Source: Bacteroidales bacterium UBA6248 (lineage in GTDB: Bacteria > Bacteroidota > Bacteroidia > Bacteroidales > Lentimicrobiaceae). From it: a stretch of 64,000 nt of DNA. The DNA lies in contig DJVU01000082.1 of assembly GCA_002441345.1 (NCBI GenBank), positions 30,873 to 94,872 of the forward strand, read 5' to 3'. The position numbers and the translations under genes were made by a program. Position 1 is the stretch's first letter, and every line of letters starts with the position of its first letter. Positions 53,902 through 62,193 of the stretch are shown piece after piece. Below the pieces are notes generated by a model. That model was not told where the DNA came from, searched no databases, and saw only the letters and a list, made by a program, of their open reading frames with translations.

Positions 53902-55270
53902 ATAAGCTGTCGACGCGCAGAAACACATCAAAATACATCTCCCGGGTCATATCCGACCAGTGAATGTGATGATGCCTGTACTGATAGGTTTGTATCTGAC
54001 AGAGCAAAATCAAAACTGCTGTTATCCCAAATAGTACCTTTCGTATTATCCTGCTGCCTGCAAATTGAAATGCCAGCCCCAAAAGCATCATAAAAAACGG
54101 CAGGAATTCAACGTAAACCCTTGATGAAAAGCTGCCTCCATAGTACCAGTTGCTCCATGACGAAAAAATCCACGTTATCAGAAAGAAAAACACCAGCCAG
54201 GAATAAAGCATAAAACGCTTTGTTCTCCACAGATAGATACATCCTGCAAAGGACAGAAGATATACCGGCGTATAAACGAAAAGCCCTTTCCGGAAACTGA
54301 ACAGGATATCGTAAAAATGAGGCCTCAGGAAATCAAAACCTTCGCCAAGATATGAGTAGACAAGAAATTTGCCCGTCGCCATTTTGTAATAAATCAGCTG
54401 AACCGAAACAACGGTTAACAGAAGCAATAACCCGCCGGCCAGCGCCGGTACCCTGGCAAAACCGGCCTTTATCCCTTCCGTCAGCTCTCTGCTTCCTCCC
54501 GCTGCCATGGGCAGTGCAAGCAGCACAATGCCATTTACAGGCCGTATCAGGACAATCATACCTGACAGAAAGAACAGCACAGGAATAAGTCCAGCTGATG
54601 GTTTTCGGAAAAATCGAACGGCAAAATATAAAAAGGCTGAAATGTACCCGAACGAATACACGTGCGACATACCCGGTTCGGCAGTTGCATAAAAGAAAAG
54701 ATTGGTGCCGAAAACGGCGGTAATCAGTACCAGGATTCTGTTTCGTTCCGATATGCTATAAAGAATCAGAGTTTGGTTCAGAAAGATAAGCCCGGCAAGC
54801 AGGTAAAACAAAGCTGCAAGGTTTACAAAAATCATGTAGGTCCGCGAATACCCGTCGGCCACAAACCCGCCGGCATGACTCAATCCATGGGCAGTTAAGA
54901 AAAAAGGGAGCTGCGCCAATGCCGTCCCTGCATAGTACTTGCTTATATACGAGCCATTTACAAAAGCCCTGTAGTCGTAATAAAAATTCTCGTCGTAATA
55001 AGTTCCCTTTTCAATCGAATCGAAAAAACCAAAATTCAGGTCGTGATAAATGAAAACCGCCGGCAGATATGCATAGTAACCCTTCGCATCCGACTCAAGA
55101 ATGCCCTTCCAGCGGTTATCGCCCCAGTTGATGTTGGACGATACGTAAACCATGATCGCCATGATCAGGCCTATGGTAAGGACTGCCGGTGAAATTTTCC
55201 TGATTTTCACTCTTCGGGTTTTAGAAATCCGGATATGATTAATATTTCTGCTTAACAGCCTGTGTTGCAT
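53900..55270 (-). CDS. Polytopic membrane protein, possible GT-C glycosyltransferase
   Basis: A frame of 456 codons, with about 10-11 hydrophobic segments starting at residue 30. Near residue 60 is WKGILESDAKGYYAYLPA and later AVFGTNLFFYATAEPGMSHVYSF, the Asp-in-first-loop pattern found in lipid-linked-sugar GT-C enzymes and related unknown proteins. The start is uncertain. A -7 box (TAtcTTTGC, 55271-55279) ends right next to the ATG at 55270, implying transcription starts at or after that ATG. A GTG at 55210 (V21, beginning VKIRKISPAV) may then be the real start. It is convergent with sucB. Function unknown. Confidence 0.65.
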   Translation of the reverse strand: MQHRLLSRNINHIRISKTRRVKIRKISPAVLTIGLIMAIMVYVSSNINWGDNRWKGILESDAKGYYAYLPAVFIYHDLNFGFFDSIEKGTYYDENFYYDYRAFVNGSYISKYYAGTALAQLPFFLTAHGLSHAGGFVADGYSRTYMIFVNLAALFYLLAGLIFLNQTLILYSISERNRILVLITAVFGTNLFFYATAEPGMSHVYSFGYISAFLYFAVRFFRKPSAGLIPVLFFLSGMIVLIRPVNGIVLLALPMAAGGSRELTEGIKAGFARVPALAGGLLLLLTVVSVQLIYYKMATGKFLVYSYLGEGFDFLRPHFYDILFSFRKGLFVYTPVYLLSFAGCIYLWRTKRFMLYSWLVFFFLITWIFSSWSNWYYGGSFSSRVYVEFLPFFMMLLGLAFQFAGSRIIRKVLFGITAVLILLCQIQTYQYRHHHIHWSDMTREMYFDVFLRVDSL

Positions 55271-55279
55271 GCAAAGATA
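55271..55279 (-). promoter_or_regulatory. Bacteroidota -7 element abutting the membrane protein ATG
   Basis: Leftward TAtcTTTGC directly adjoining the ATG at 55270. No -33 TTTG is seen. If used, it argues for a downstream start codon. Confidence 0.45.
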
Positions 55280-55609
55280 GTGTTTTGAAGTGCCGGCTCC
55301 CCGTCCCCTGGTGAAATGCCTGCCTGAAGGTGTGCCTGCTAACGCGTCTTAAATGATGAATGGTGTGACAAAAGCCAGGAGTTGAATGACATAACGGATG
55401 TGCTTTGTGTTAAATTTATATTTCCGTGGAATTCTTATGCAGGTCTGTTTTTTTTGTATTGATGTAAGTAAATGACAATCAATATGATACATTACAACTT
55501 GGCACCGATTTTTGACTTGTACAGGCGGAAGAACGGGTGTTTGTGCCGGTTTTACGCTTTCGCGGAAAATTTATTCTGTAATGTTTTCCTCCGGAATTGA
55601 TTAATCATG
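55280..55609. other. Intergenic region upstream of nadB
   Basis: Part of a 368-base gap with no supported coding frame. The sequence is AT-rich; no riboswitch-like conserved element or repeat was recognised. Confidence 0.5.
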
Positions 55610-55617
55610 TAGGTTTG
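55610..55617 (+). promoter_or_regulatory. Bacteroidota -7 element for nadB
   Basis: TAggTTTG, 21 bases before the ATG at 55639. No well-spaced -33 TTTG. Confidence 0.5.
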
Positions 55618-55638
55618 AAACAGTTTTAACGATAGCTT

Positions 55639-57216
55639 ATGATACGGAAGAAAGTTGATTTTCTGGTGATAGGTACGGGTATTGCCGGACTGAGTTATGC
55701 CTTGAAGGCAGCCCGTGCAGGAAAAGTGTGTATTGTTACAAAGAGTGAGGCGGTTGAGGGAGCTACCCGTTACGCCCAGGGCGGCATTGCAGCCGTAATG
55801 TACACCCCGGATACGTACGAAAAGCACATTCGCGATACCATGATTGCCGGTGATGATCTGAGTGATCCCGGGATTGTTCGGATTACTATTACGGAATCAA
55901 CCAGCCGTATTAAGGAACTTATCGCTCTTGGAGTTGAATTTGATAAAAATTCATCCGGTCGATACGACCTGGCAAAAGAAGGAGGACATTCCGAATTCCG
56001 GGTACTGCATCATAAAGACCAGACTGGTGCCGAGATTGAGAACATCTTATTGCAGCGTGTATACGAGAACAAAAACATAGAAATACTCGAAAATCACTTC
56101 GCTATCGATCTGCTGACACAGCATCATCTGGGCATTGAACCGGAGACTGGTTCGGAAGAGATCGAGTGTTTTGGTGCCTACGTACTTAATAAATTCAATC
56201 ATCAGATTATGACGGTACTTGCACGAACTACCATGGTAGCTACCGGCGGTGCAGGTAATGTGTATGCAACCACTACCAATCCTCCGGTAGCAACGGGCGA
56301 CGGTATCGCTATGGTGAAACGGGCCGGAGGGATTATAGAGAAAATGGAGTTTATACAATTTCATCCTACTTCGCTTTACAATCCTGCCGAAAAACCTTCT
56401 TTTCTGATAACCGAGGCATTACGCGGATCCGGCGCTATTCTGAAGACATTCTCCGGCAAGGAGTTTATGCAGAAGTATGATCCCCGCCTCTCCCTTGCTC
56501 CTCGTGATATTGTAGCACGGGCAATCGATAATGAAATGAAAATCAGCGGGGATGATCATTTATATCTGGATGCCAGGCACATCGACAAGCAGGTAATCCT
56601 GAACCATTTCCCTGCGATTTATGCAAAATGCCTCAGCATTGGAATAGATATCACCCGCGAAATGATTCCTGTTGTGCCGGCAGCCCATTATACTTGCGGA
56701 GGTATTAAAGTAGATGAATACGGACGAAGCAACATTCGTAACCTATATGCTTCAGGGGAATGTTCAAGCACCGGACTTCACGGGGCTAACCGCCTTGCTT
56801 CCAATTCACTTCTGGAGTCTCTGGTTTTTTCTCACCGTGCAGCTCAGGATGCCGTTTCCCGGATAAAATCCATTCCCTTCAACAATAATATTCCAGACTG
56901 GAACGCCCTGGGAACCGTTTATAATGAAGAAATGGTGCTGATTACCCAGTCGCTGCGTGAACTTCAGGGCATCATGAGCAATTATGTGGGCATCGTGCGT
57001 TCAAATCTCCGGCTTAAGCGTGCCCAGGATCGTTTGCATATCCTGTATGCGGAAACCGAGGATTTGTATGAAAAATCGGTTGTTACCGAGAAAATTTGTG
57101 AACTCCGGAATCTGCTAAACGTGGCAGGCCTGATTATTCAAATGGCGATAGACCGTAAGGAAAGCCGTGGTTTGCACCACAGTATCGACTACCCCCGGCA
57201 GTATAACAACCCCTGA
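55639..57216 (+). CDS. nadB: L-aspartate oxidase
   Basis: A 525-residue flavoprotein that oxidises aspartate to iminoaspartate in NAD synthesis. It begins with the FAD motif GTGIAGLSYALKAARAG, then SEAVEGATRYAQGGIAAVM, EGGHSEFRVLHHKDQTGAE, MEFIQFHPTSLY, the catalytic region AAHYTCGGIKVDEYG and the NadB/SdhA signature TGLHGANRLASNSLLESLVFS. It acts in the cytoplasm with NadA, which is not nearby. It may use fumarate or oxygen as electron acceptor. Monocistronic by context. Confidence 0.96.
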   Translation: MIRKKVDFLVIGTGIAGLSYALKAARAGKVCIVTKSEAVEGATRYAQGGIAAVMYTPDTYEKHIRDTMIAGDDLSDPGIVRITITESTSRIKELIALGVEFDKNSSGRYDLAKEGGHSEFRVLHHKDQTGAEIENILLQRVYENKNIEILENHFAIDLLTQHHLGIEPETGSEEIECFGAYVLNKFNHQIMTVLARTTMVATGGAGNVYATTTNPPVATGDGIAMVKRAGGIIEKMEFIQFHPTSLYNPAEKPSFLITEALRGSGAILKTFSGKEFMQKYDPRLSLAPRDIVARAIDNEMKISGDDHLYLDARHIDKQVILNHFPAIYAKCLSIGIDITREMIPVVPAAHYTCGGIKVDEYGRSNIRNLYASGECSSTGLHGANRLASNSLLESLVFSHRAAQDAVSRIKSIPFNNNIPDWNALGTVYNEEMVLITQSLRELQGIMSNYVGIVRSNLRLKRAQDRLHILYAETEDLYEKSVVTEKICELRNLLNVAGLIIQMAIDRKESRGLHHSIDYPRQYNNP

Positions 57217-57245
57217 ACAATTCACCGGTACAGGCGTTATTTCGT

Positions 57246-57294
57246 GGGAGCCGGATTTGCCCCTTCCGGAACAGGATAAGTAATCCGGCATCCC
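57246..57294. repeat. Intergenic hairpin after nadB
   Basis: GGGA-GCCGGATT (57246-57257) pairs with AATCCGGC-A-TCCC (57282-57294) with one bulged A. The 24-base loop contains a TTCCGGAA palindrome. No T run follows on either strand, so it is not a standard terminator. Confidence 0.5.
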
Positions 57295-57335
57295 GAATTA
57301 AGTAGTTTAAACACAGTTTCAATATCGAAAGCCTC

Positions 57336-57869
57336 ATGGCACTTATAAAAGCAGTAAAAGGGATACACCCTAAGTTTGGAAAAAATTGTTTTTTTGCCGA
57401 AAACGCCACCGTCGTCGGCGAAGTTGAAATGGGTGATAACTGCAGCGTGTGGTTTAATGCAGTTGTCCGTGGCGATGTGCATTACATCAAAATCGGAAAT
57501 AACGTCAACATTCAGGATGGTGCGGTAATTCACTGCACCTATCAGAAGTCTCCGGTTAACATCGGGAATAACGTTTCTATTGCCCATAATGCCATTGTTC
57601 ACGGTTGCACCATCAACGATAATGTACTAATTGGCATGGGTGCCATTGTAATGGACGATGTGGTGGTGGAAAGTAATTCCATAATCGCTGCAGGTGCGGT
57701 CGTCTCTCAGGGAACCGTGGTGGAGTCGGGAAGCGTATATGCCGGAATCCCTGCAAAAAAAATAAAAACCGTTGATACCGGCTTGCTCGAAGGGCAGGTA
57801 AACCGCATTTCGAAGAGCTATACCATGTATGCCAGCTGGCACGATCCGGATATCAGGCCGGTTGACTGA
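57336..57869 (+). CDS. Gamma-type carbonic anhydrase family protein
   Basis: A 177-residue left-handed beta-helix hexapeptide-repeat protein (YrdA/PaaY family). The three metal-ligand histidines are visible: one in AVIHCTYQ and two in SIAHNAIVHGC; the catalytic region (FNAVVRGDVHYIKIG) is present. Members bind Zn or Fe in trimers; some have carbonic anhydrase activity and others are thioesterases. It stands alone between nadB and a membrane peptidase. The CO2-hydration role is inferred. Confidence 0.88.
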   Translation: MALIKAVKGIHPKFGKNCFFAENATVVGEVEMGDNCSVWFNAVVRGDVHYIKIGNNVNIQDGAVIHCTYQKSPVNIGNNVSIAHNAIVHGCTINDNVLIGMGAIVMDDVVVESNSIIAAGAVVSQGTVVESGSVYAGIPAKKIKTVDTGLLEGQVNRISKSYTMYASWHDPDIRPVD

Positions 57870-57969
57870 CAAGTTCCGGATTTTCGGGGGAGTGCTTCTG
57901 TCATTATGTCAAAAGTTATACATGGCAGACTTTTTGATCGAATCAGTGTTCAGTAAAAACAATTAACCG

Positions 57970-58647
57970 ATGGCCTATCTATTAATTTTTGGCGTTTTTA
58001 TGCTGCTCAGCTGGGCAGTTGGCGCCAGACTCAAATCGAAATTCAGAGAATACAGCAAAATACCCGTTAATTACGGATTAAGCGGACGGGAAATCGCTGA
58101 GCGTATGCTCCGCGAAAGCGGCGTCGACGACGTAAAGGTGGTTTCGGTGCAGGGTGAACTATCCGACCATTATAACCCTATGACCAAAACGGTGAACCTG
58201 AGTCCGGATGTGTACCACGGCCGCAGCATTTCAGCTGCCGCTGTTGCCGCACACGAATGCGGACATGCCGTACAGCACGCCACCGCGTATGCATGGCTGA
58301 TGATGCGTTCAAAACTGGTTCCCGTGGTTAGCTTTGCATCCAAATGGGTGCAATGGGTATTGCTTGGTGGCATTCTGCTGGTAAATACCTTCCCGGGACT
58401 GCTGCTGGCTGGTATCGTGCTTTTTGCACTTACCACCCTTTTCAGCTTTATCACCTTGCCGGTAGAAATTGATGCCAGCCGCCGCGCTATCTCCTGGCTC
58501 GACGGAAGCGGCATAGCCACAACGGCAACCCTCCCCAAAGCACAGGAAGCCCTTCGCCTTGCAGCATACACCTACGTGGTGGCCGCTCTTGCTTCGCTCG
58601 CTACCCTGCTCTACTACATTATGATCTATCTGGGAAGACGGGATTAA
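57970..58647 (+). CDS. Membrane zinc metallopeptidase (YugP family)
   Basis: A 225-residue membrane protein with an N-terminal helix (residues about 2-18), a cytosolic/periplasmic domain with AVAAHECGHAVQHATAY (the HExxH zinc site) around residue 95, and three more hydrophobic segments (about 128-165 and 195-220). ITLPVEIDASRRAISWL supplies the third zinc ligand Glu. YugP-type peptidases are widespread but their substrates are unknown. It shares a bidirectional terminator with the mrp operon. Confidence 0.86.
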   Translation: MAYLLIFGVFMLLSWAVGARLKSKFREYSKIPVNYGLSGREIAERMLRESGVDDVKVVSVQGELSDHYNPMTKTVNLSPDVYHGRSISAAAVAAHECGHAVQHATAYAWLMMRSKLVPVVSFASKWVQWVLLGGILLVNTFPGLLLAGIVLFALTTLFSFITLPVEIDASRRAISWLDGSGIATTATLPKAQEALRLAAYTYVVAALASLATLLYYIMIYLGRRD

Positions 58648-58670
58648 CCATCTTTTCCCCCTGATATAAT

Positions 58671-58718
58671 AAATCCTGAATGAATCCCCACAAATCTGCG
58701 GGAACATTCAGGATTTTT
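58671..58718. terminator. Bidirectional terminator between the YugP-like gene and mrp
   Basis: AAATCCTGAATG (58671-58682) pairs with CATTCAGGATTT (58705-58716), with an inner CCC-x-C/G-x-GGG stem and a T run after it. It lies between convergent genes. Confidence 0.85.
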
Positions 58719-58730
58719 GCGTGCCGTACG

Positions 58731-59516
58731 TCAGATCAGCTGTCCTGCAATCCGGTCAAATACATCAGCCACGCTGTTATCGGATATGTTGTATACCGGA
58801 TGCCCGTCCTCGGCAGCAGTTCCGATTTCAGCAACCATCGGAATCTGCCCCAAAAGTCTGGTGTGTAATTCAGTAGCCAGTTTTTTTCCGCCATCCCTGC
58901 CAAAAAGATAGTACTTCTCATCCGGATGCGCGGCAGGCGTAAACCACGACATGTTCTCGGCAATTCCGAGCAAAGGAACGCTCAGCTCATGGTTTGTAAA
59001 CATGGAAGCAGCCTTTCGTGCATCGTTCGTGGCTATTTCCTGTGGTGTGGTTACAAGTATAACGCCATGTAAGTCAAGTTTTTGAACTGTTGTAAGCTGA
59101 ATGTCGCCGGTTCCGGGAGGGAAATCAACGATCATGTAATCAATATCGCCCCAAAGGGTGTTTTCAAACAGCTGGGTAATGGCATTGGCAGCCATGGGTC
59201 CGCGCCAGATCAGTCCCTGATTCCGTTCAACAAAAAAACCAATAGACATAATTTTTACGCCGAACTTTTCGATGGGAGTTAACATCTCCCTTCCGTCTTC
59301 TGTGCGCACTTCCGGCTTCAGCCCCTCAATTCCGAACATACGCGGGACAGATGGCCCGTAAATATCGGCATCGACAAGTGCAACACTGTAGCCCTGCCGT
59401 GCCAGCGCAACTGCCAGATTGGATGAAACGGTGGATTTACCGACACCGCCTTTTCCCGAAGCAACAACGATGATATTCTTAACTCCGGGAAGACTTATTT
59501 TTTCAAACGCATTCAT
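58731..59516 (-). CDS. Fe-S cluster carrier P-loop ATPase (Mrp/ApbC)
   Basis: A 261-residue P-loop ATPase with deviant Walker A GKGGVGKSTVSSNLA, DADIYGPSVPRMFG and DFPPGTGDIQLT. The family transfers [4Fe-4S] clusters to apo-proteins. It lacks the N-terminal DUF59 (MIP18-like) domain of longer Mrp proteins (about 360 residues), and I see no CxxC pair near the C-terminus. The family's usual short form is similar in length. It is the last gene of the leftward block and is separated from the flavin reductase by a 118-base gap holding a long hairpin. Confidence 0.9.
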   Translation of the reverse strand: MNAFEKISLPGVKNIIVVASGKGGVGKSTVSSNLAVALARQGYSVALVDADIYGPSVPRMFGIEGLKPEVRTEDGREMLTPIEKFGVKIMSIGFFVERNQGLIWRGPMAANAITQLFENTLWGDIDYMIVDFPPGTGDIQLTTVQKLDLHGVILVTTPQEIATNDARKAASMFTNHELSVPLLGIAENMSWFTPAAHPDEKYYLFGRDGGKKLATELHTRLLGQIPMVAEIGTAAEDGHPVYNISDNSVADVFDRIAGQLI

Positions 59517-59533
59517 TTGGGTAAATTTTAAAG

Positions 59534-59618
59534 AGGCTGTCTCAAACTGCGGAGTCCTGAAACATTCCGTTACTGGACGGACTGCTGCCGTTGAATCCGC
59601 TTATATCTGAGACAGCCT
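59534..59618. repeat. Inverted repeat AGGCTGTCTCA ... TGAGACAGCCT with nested stems
   Basis: A perfect 11-base inverted repeat (59534-59544 and 59608-59618) encloses 63 bases. The interior has a GCGGA/TCCGC stem (59549-59553 with 59596-59600) and GTCC/GGAC (59554-59557 with 59575-59578). The AGGCTGTCTCA sequence is reminiscent of Bacteroidota insertion-sequence ends or MITE-like repeats. There is no T run after it on the leftward strand. Confidence 0.7.
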
Positions 59619-59634
59619 TATAAATCTGAGAAGT

Positions 59635-60990
59635 TTAGAGATTTCTGAGTTTTGATGCCACCACTTCCGCAGCTTTTATCAGCGGGTAGGCCGCCGGCGA
59701 AGCCGTCAGGCAGGGGTGCGTTCCAATCTGGGAAATCAGCAGGGAATTCACCGACATCCGGTTTTCGATGGCCAGGCCAATCACATTGGTAAGCTCACCG
59801 GCACTCAGTCCGCCAATTACTTCGCCCCCAATAATCACTCCGGAGTATTTGGCGACAATCAGTTTGACCATTTGTTTGTGGGTGTCGGGCAGGTTACCCG
59901 GATGACGGTCAACGCCTTCAAATGTGCCGGTAATAACCGCAATCTCTTCTTCAAGCGCTCTGCGTTCGGTAAGTCCGGCAGTTCCGAATCCGTATTCGCC
60001 AATGGCTGTGGAATAGATGCCAATAGTTCCGGAGAAGGTTTTTACTACGTGGATGTTAAAGAGATTCATTCCTGCTACACGTGCTTCGGCGCAGGCCGTG
60101 GAAGCCAGCATGGTCGGAACCCGCTTTCGGGTGACAAAATCGCGTTTTTGTGCGCAATCACCAATAGCAAAAATGTCCTTGTCGTGCGTGCGCATGTACT
60201 CATCCACGGCAATAAAACCGCTTTCATCTATTATGATGCCAGCATTTTCAGCCAGTTCCGTATTCGGACGGTATCCCATGGATAGGATAACGGCATCTGC
60301 TTCAAGAACAGCTCCGTTTTCCAGTTTTACCTTTTCTACTTTGCCGTTGCCCGTTACTTCACTGATTCCGTTTCCGGCAATAATCTTAACACCGCGGGCC
60401 TTAAGAATATCTCCTATACGTGCAGCTACTTCCTCGTCGAAAGCAGAATACAGAATACAGGATTCTTTTTCAACAAGTGTTACATCGTGTCCCGATTTTA
60501 TCAATTCGTCTGAAAACTCTACGCCAATAAATCCGGCACCGATGACAACAATTTTCTTCAGCCCGTTGATTTTTTCCTTCATGTCATCGAGGTAGGTTTT
60601 GTCTTTGGGGATGACAAAGACATTACCGAGTTCCGCTCCTTTAAGCCATTTGGGAAGGATGGGTTTGGAGCCGGTTGCAATCACCAGCTTATCATACCCT
60701 ATTACTCCGCCATCTTTCAGGGTTGCTGTTTTAGCTTCCTTATCGATTGAAATTACTTCATCCACCAGGGAATCCACCCCGGCTTTGGCCATCATGTTGT
60801 CGACGGGCATAATGTTGAGTTGACTGCTGTCCAGCGTTCCAAAAATGTAAGGGATTCCGCAGGGAACCATCACATCTTTCTGCTTTTTTACCAACGTAAA
60901 CGATTTATCTGACCAGGAGTTCTTACCGGTCACAGCGGCTACCATACCGGCAGCACTTCCACCAATAATTAAAACGTCTGTAGTTTTCAT
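59635..60990 (-). CDS. FAD-dependent disulfide reductase / NADH oxidase (CoA-disulfide reductase-like)
   Basis: A 451-residue pyridine nucleotide-disulfide oxidoreductase. The N-terminal FAD motif is LIIGGSAAGMVAA, the single redox Cys lies in VPCGIPYIFG at about residue 44, the NAD(P) motif is VVIGAGFIGVEFSDEL, and GDCAQKRD carries the second FAD contact. A single-Cys architecture is that of CoA-disulfide reductases, persulfide reductases and NADH oxidases, not of glutathione reductases. It is followed 9 bases upstream by the trans-sulfuration gene, suggesting a thiol or sulfur role. Confidence 0.88.
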   Translation of the reverse strand: MKTTDVLIIGGSAAGMVAAVTGKNSWSDKSFTLVKKQKDVMVPCGIPYIFGTLDSSQLNIMPVDNMMAKAGVDSLVDEVISIDKEAKTATLKDGGVIGYDKLVIATGSKPILPKWLKGAELGNVFVIPKDKTYLDDMKEKINGLKKIVVIGAGFIGVEFSDELIKSGHDVTLVEKESCILYSAFDEEVAARIGDILKARGVKIIAGNGISEVTGNGKVEKVKLENGAVLEADAVILSMGYRPNTELAENAGIIIDESGFIAVDEYMRTHDKDIFAIGDCAQKRDFVTRKRVPTMLASTACAEARVAGMNLFNIHVVKTFSGTIGIYSTAIGEYGFGTAGLTERRALEEEIAVITGTFEGVDRHPGNLPDTHKQMVKLIVAKYSGVIIGGEVIGGLSAGELTNVIGLAIENRMSVNSLLISQIGTHPCLTASPAAYPLIKAAEVVASKLRNL

Positions 60991-60999
60991 AGTATTTTT

Positions 61000-62181
61000 T
61001 TAAATTGATGATAATCCGTGTTTTAAATCCTCAATAATGTCTTCCACGCTTTCAATGCCCACGGAGAACCTTACAAGGTCGTCGGTTATACCGGCTTTTA
61101 ATTTGTTTTCGTGACTTACGGCTGCATGCGTCATAGAGGCAGGGTGCTGAATCAGCGTTTCCACTCCGCCCAGCGAAACGGCAAGCAAGGCAAGATGCAC
61201 GTTGTCCATCAGTTTTTTTCCTGCATCGTATCCGCCCATAAGACCAAAGCTCATCATGGAACCGAACCCGCTCATCTGTTTACATGCAAGTTCATACTGC
61301 GGATGAGACTTCAGGCCCGGATATTTAATCCATGCAACTTTCGGGTGCGACTGCAGAAATTCGGCAACTTTCATGGCATTCTCCTGAGCCCGCTCGATTC
61401 GTATGGCCAGCGTTTTCACCCCGCGCAATACCATAAAGGCCTGGGTGGGATCCATATTGCATCCCATGTATACCATGGAATGCCTGATCTTTTTATATAT
61501 CTCCGGATCTTTTGCCACTATTACACCTCCAACAATATCGGCATGTCCGTTAATGAATTTGGTGATGGAATGCAGTACCACATCGGCCCCCAGGTCGAGC
61601 GGCTTTTGAAGGAAAGGAGAGCTGAATGTATTGTCGACAACCAGTATCAGATTATTGTCTTTAGCAATTTCCGAGCAGGCGGCAATATCGGTAATATCCA
61701 TAGTGGGATTGGCCGGGGTTTCGATGTAAAGCACCTTTGTGTCCGGCCGTATTGCCGTGCGGATGTTTTCCAGGTTAGAGGTGTTTACAAAACTGGCTTC
61801 CACGTTGAATCGTGAAAAGTCCTGCTCCAGCACTCCCCTGGCCGGCCCGTACACCGCATCGGAACTGATGATGTGGCTCCCTGCTCCAAGAAGCGACATA
61901 TACACACTGCTGATGGCTCCCATACCCGAACTGGTGGCAATGCCATCGTATCCGTTTTCAAGCTCGGCAATGTTGCGCTCAAATGCCCGGATGGTGGGAT
62001 TGGCGATGCGGGTATAAATATATCCGTCGCTGGCCCCCGAAAAACAGTCGGCTCCGTGCTGCGCGCTCTTAAAGCGGAAGGTTGATGATTGGTAAATTGG
62101 AACGGTTGCGCTCCCGAATTCATCGTCGAATGCACCGGCGTGAATGAGTTTGGTGCTGAATCCTTTGTCTTTTGTGTTCAT
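61000..62181 (-). CDS. PLP-dependent trans-sulfuration enzyme (cystathionine/methionine gamma-lyase type)
   Basis: A 393-residue member of the Cys/Met metabolism PLP family. Seen: TKLIHAG at the N-terminus, PIYQSSTF, GYIYTRIANPT, ATSSGMGAISSVY, the PLP-lysine motif SITKFINGHADIVGG and a C-terminal ETLIQHPASMTHA. The site that is Cys in bacterial methionine gamma-lyases (in the DAVYGPARGVLEQD segment) is Pro/Ala here. That does not support the typical methionine gamma-lyase assignment and leaves cystathionine gamma-lyase or an acyl-homoserine lyase possible. It lies in a run with the disulfide reductase and the cobalamin adenosyltransferase. Confidence 0.88.
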   Translation of the reverse strand: MNTKDKGFSTKLIHAGAFDDEFGSATVPIYQSSTFRFKSAQHGADCFSGASDGYIYTRIANPTIRAFERNIAELENGYDGIATSSGMGAISSVYMSLLGAGSHIISSDAVYGPARGVLEQDFSRFNVEASFVNTSNLENIRTAIRPDTKVLYIETPANPTMDITDIAACSEIAKDNNLILVVDNTFSSPFLQKPLDLGADVVLHSITKFINGHADIVGGVIVAKDPEIYKKIRHSMVYMGCNMDPTQAFMVLRGVKTLAIRIERAQENAMKVAEFLQSHPKVAWIKYPGLKSHPQYELACKQMSGFGSMMSFGLMGGYDAGKKLMDNVHLALLAVSLGGVETLIQHPASMTHAAVSHENKLKAGITDDLVRFSVGIESVEDIIEDLKHGLSSI

Positions 62182-62193
62182 TCGTAAGTGATT

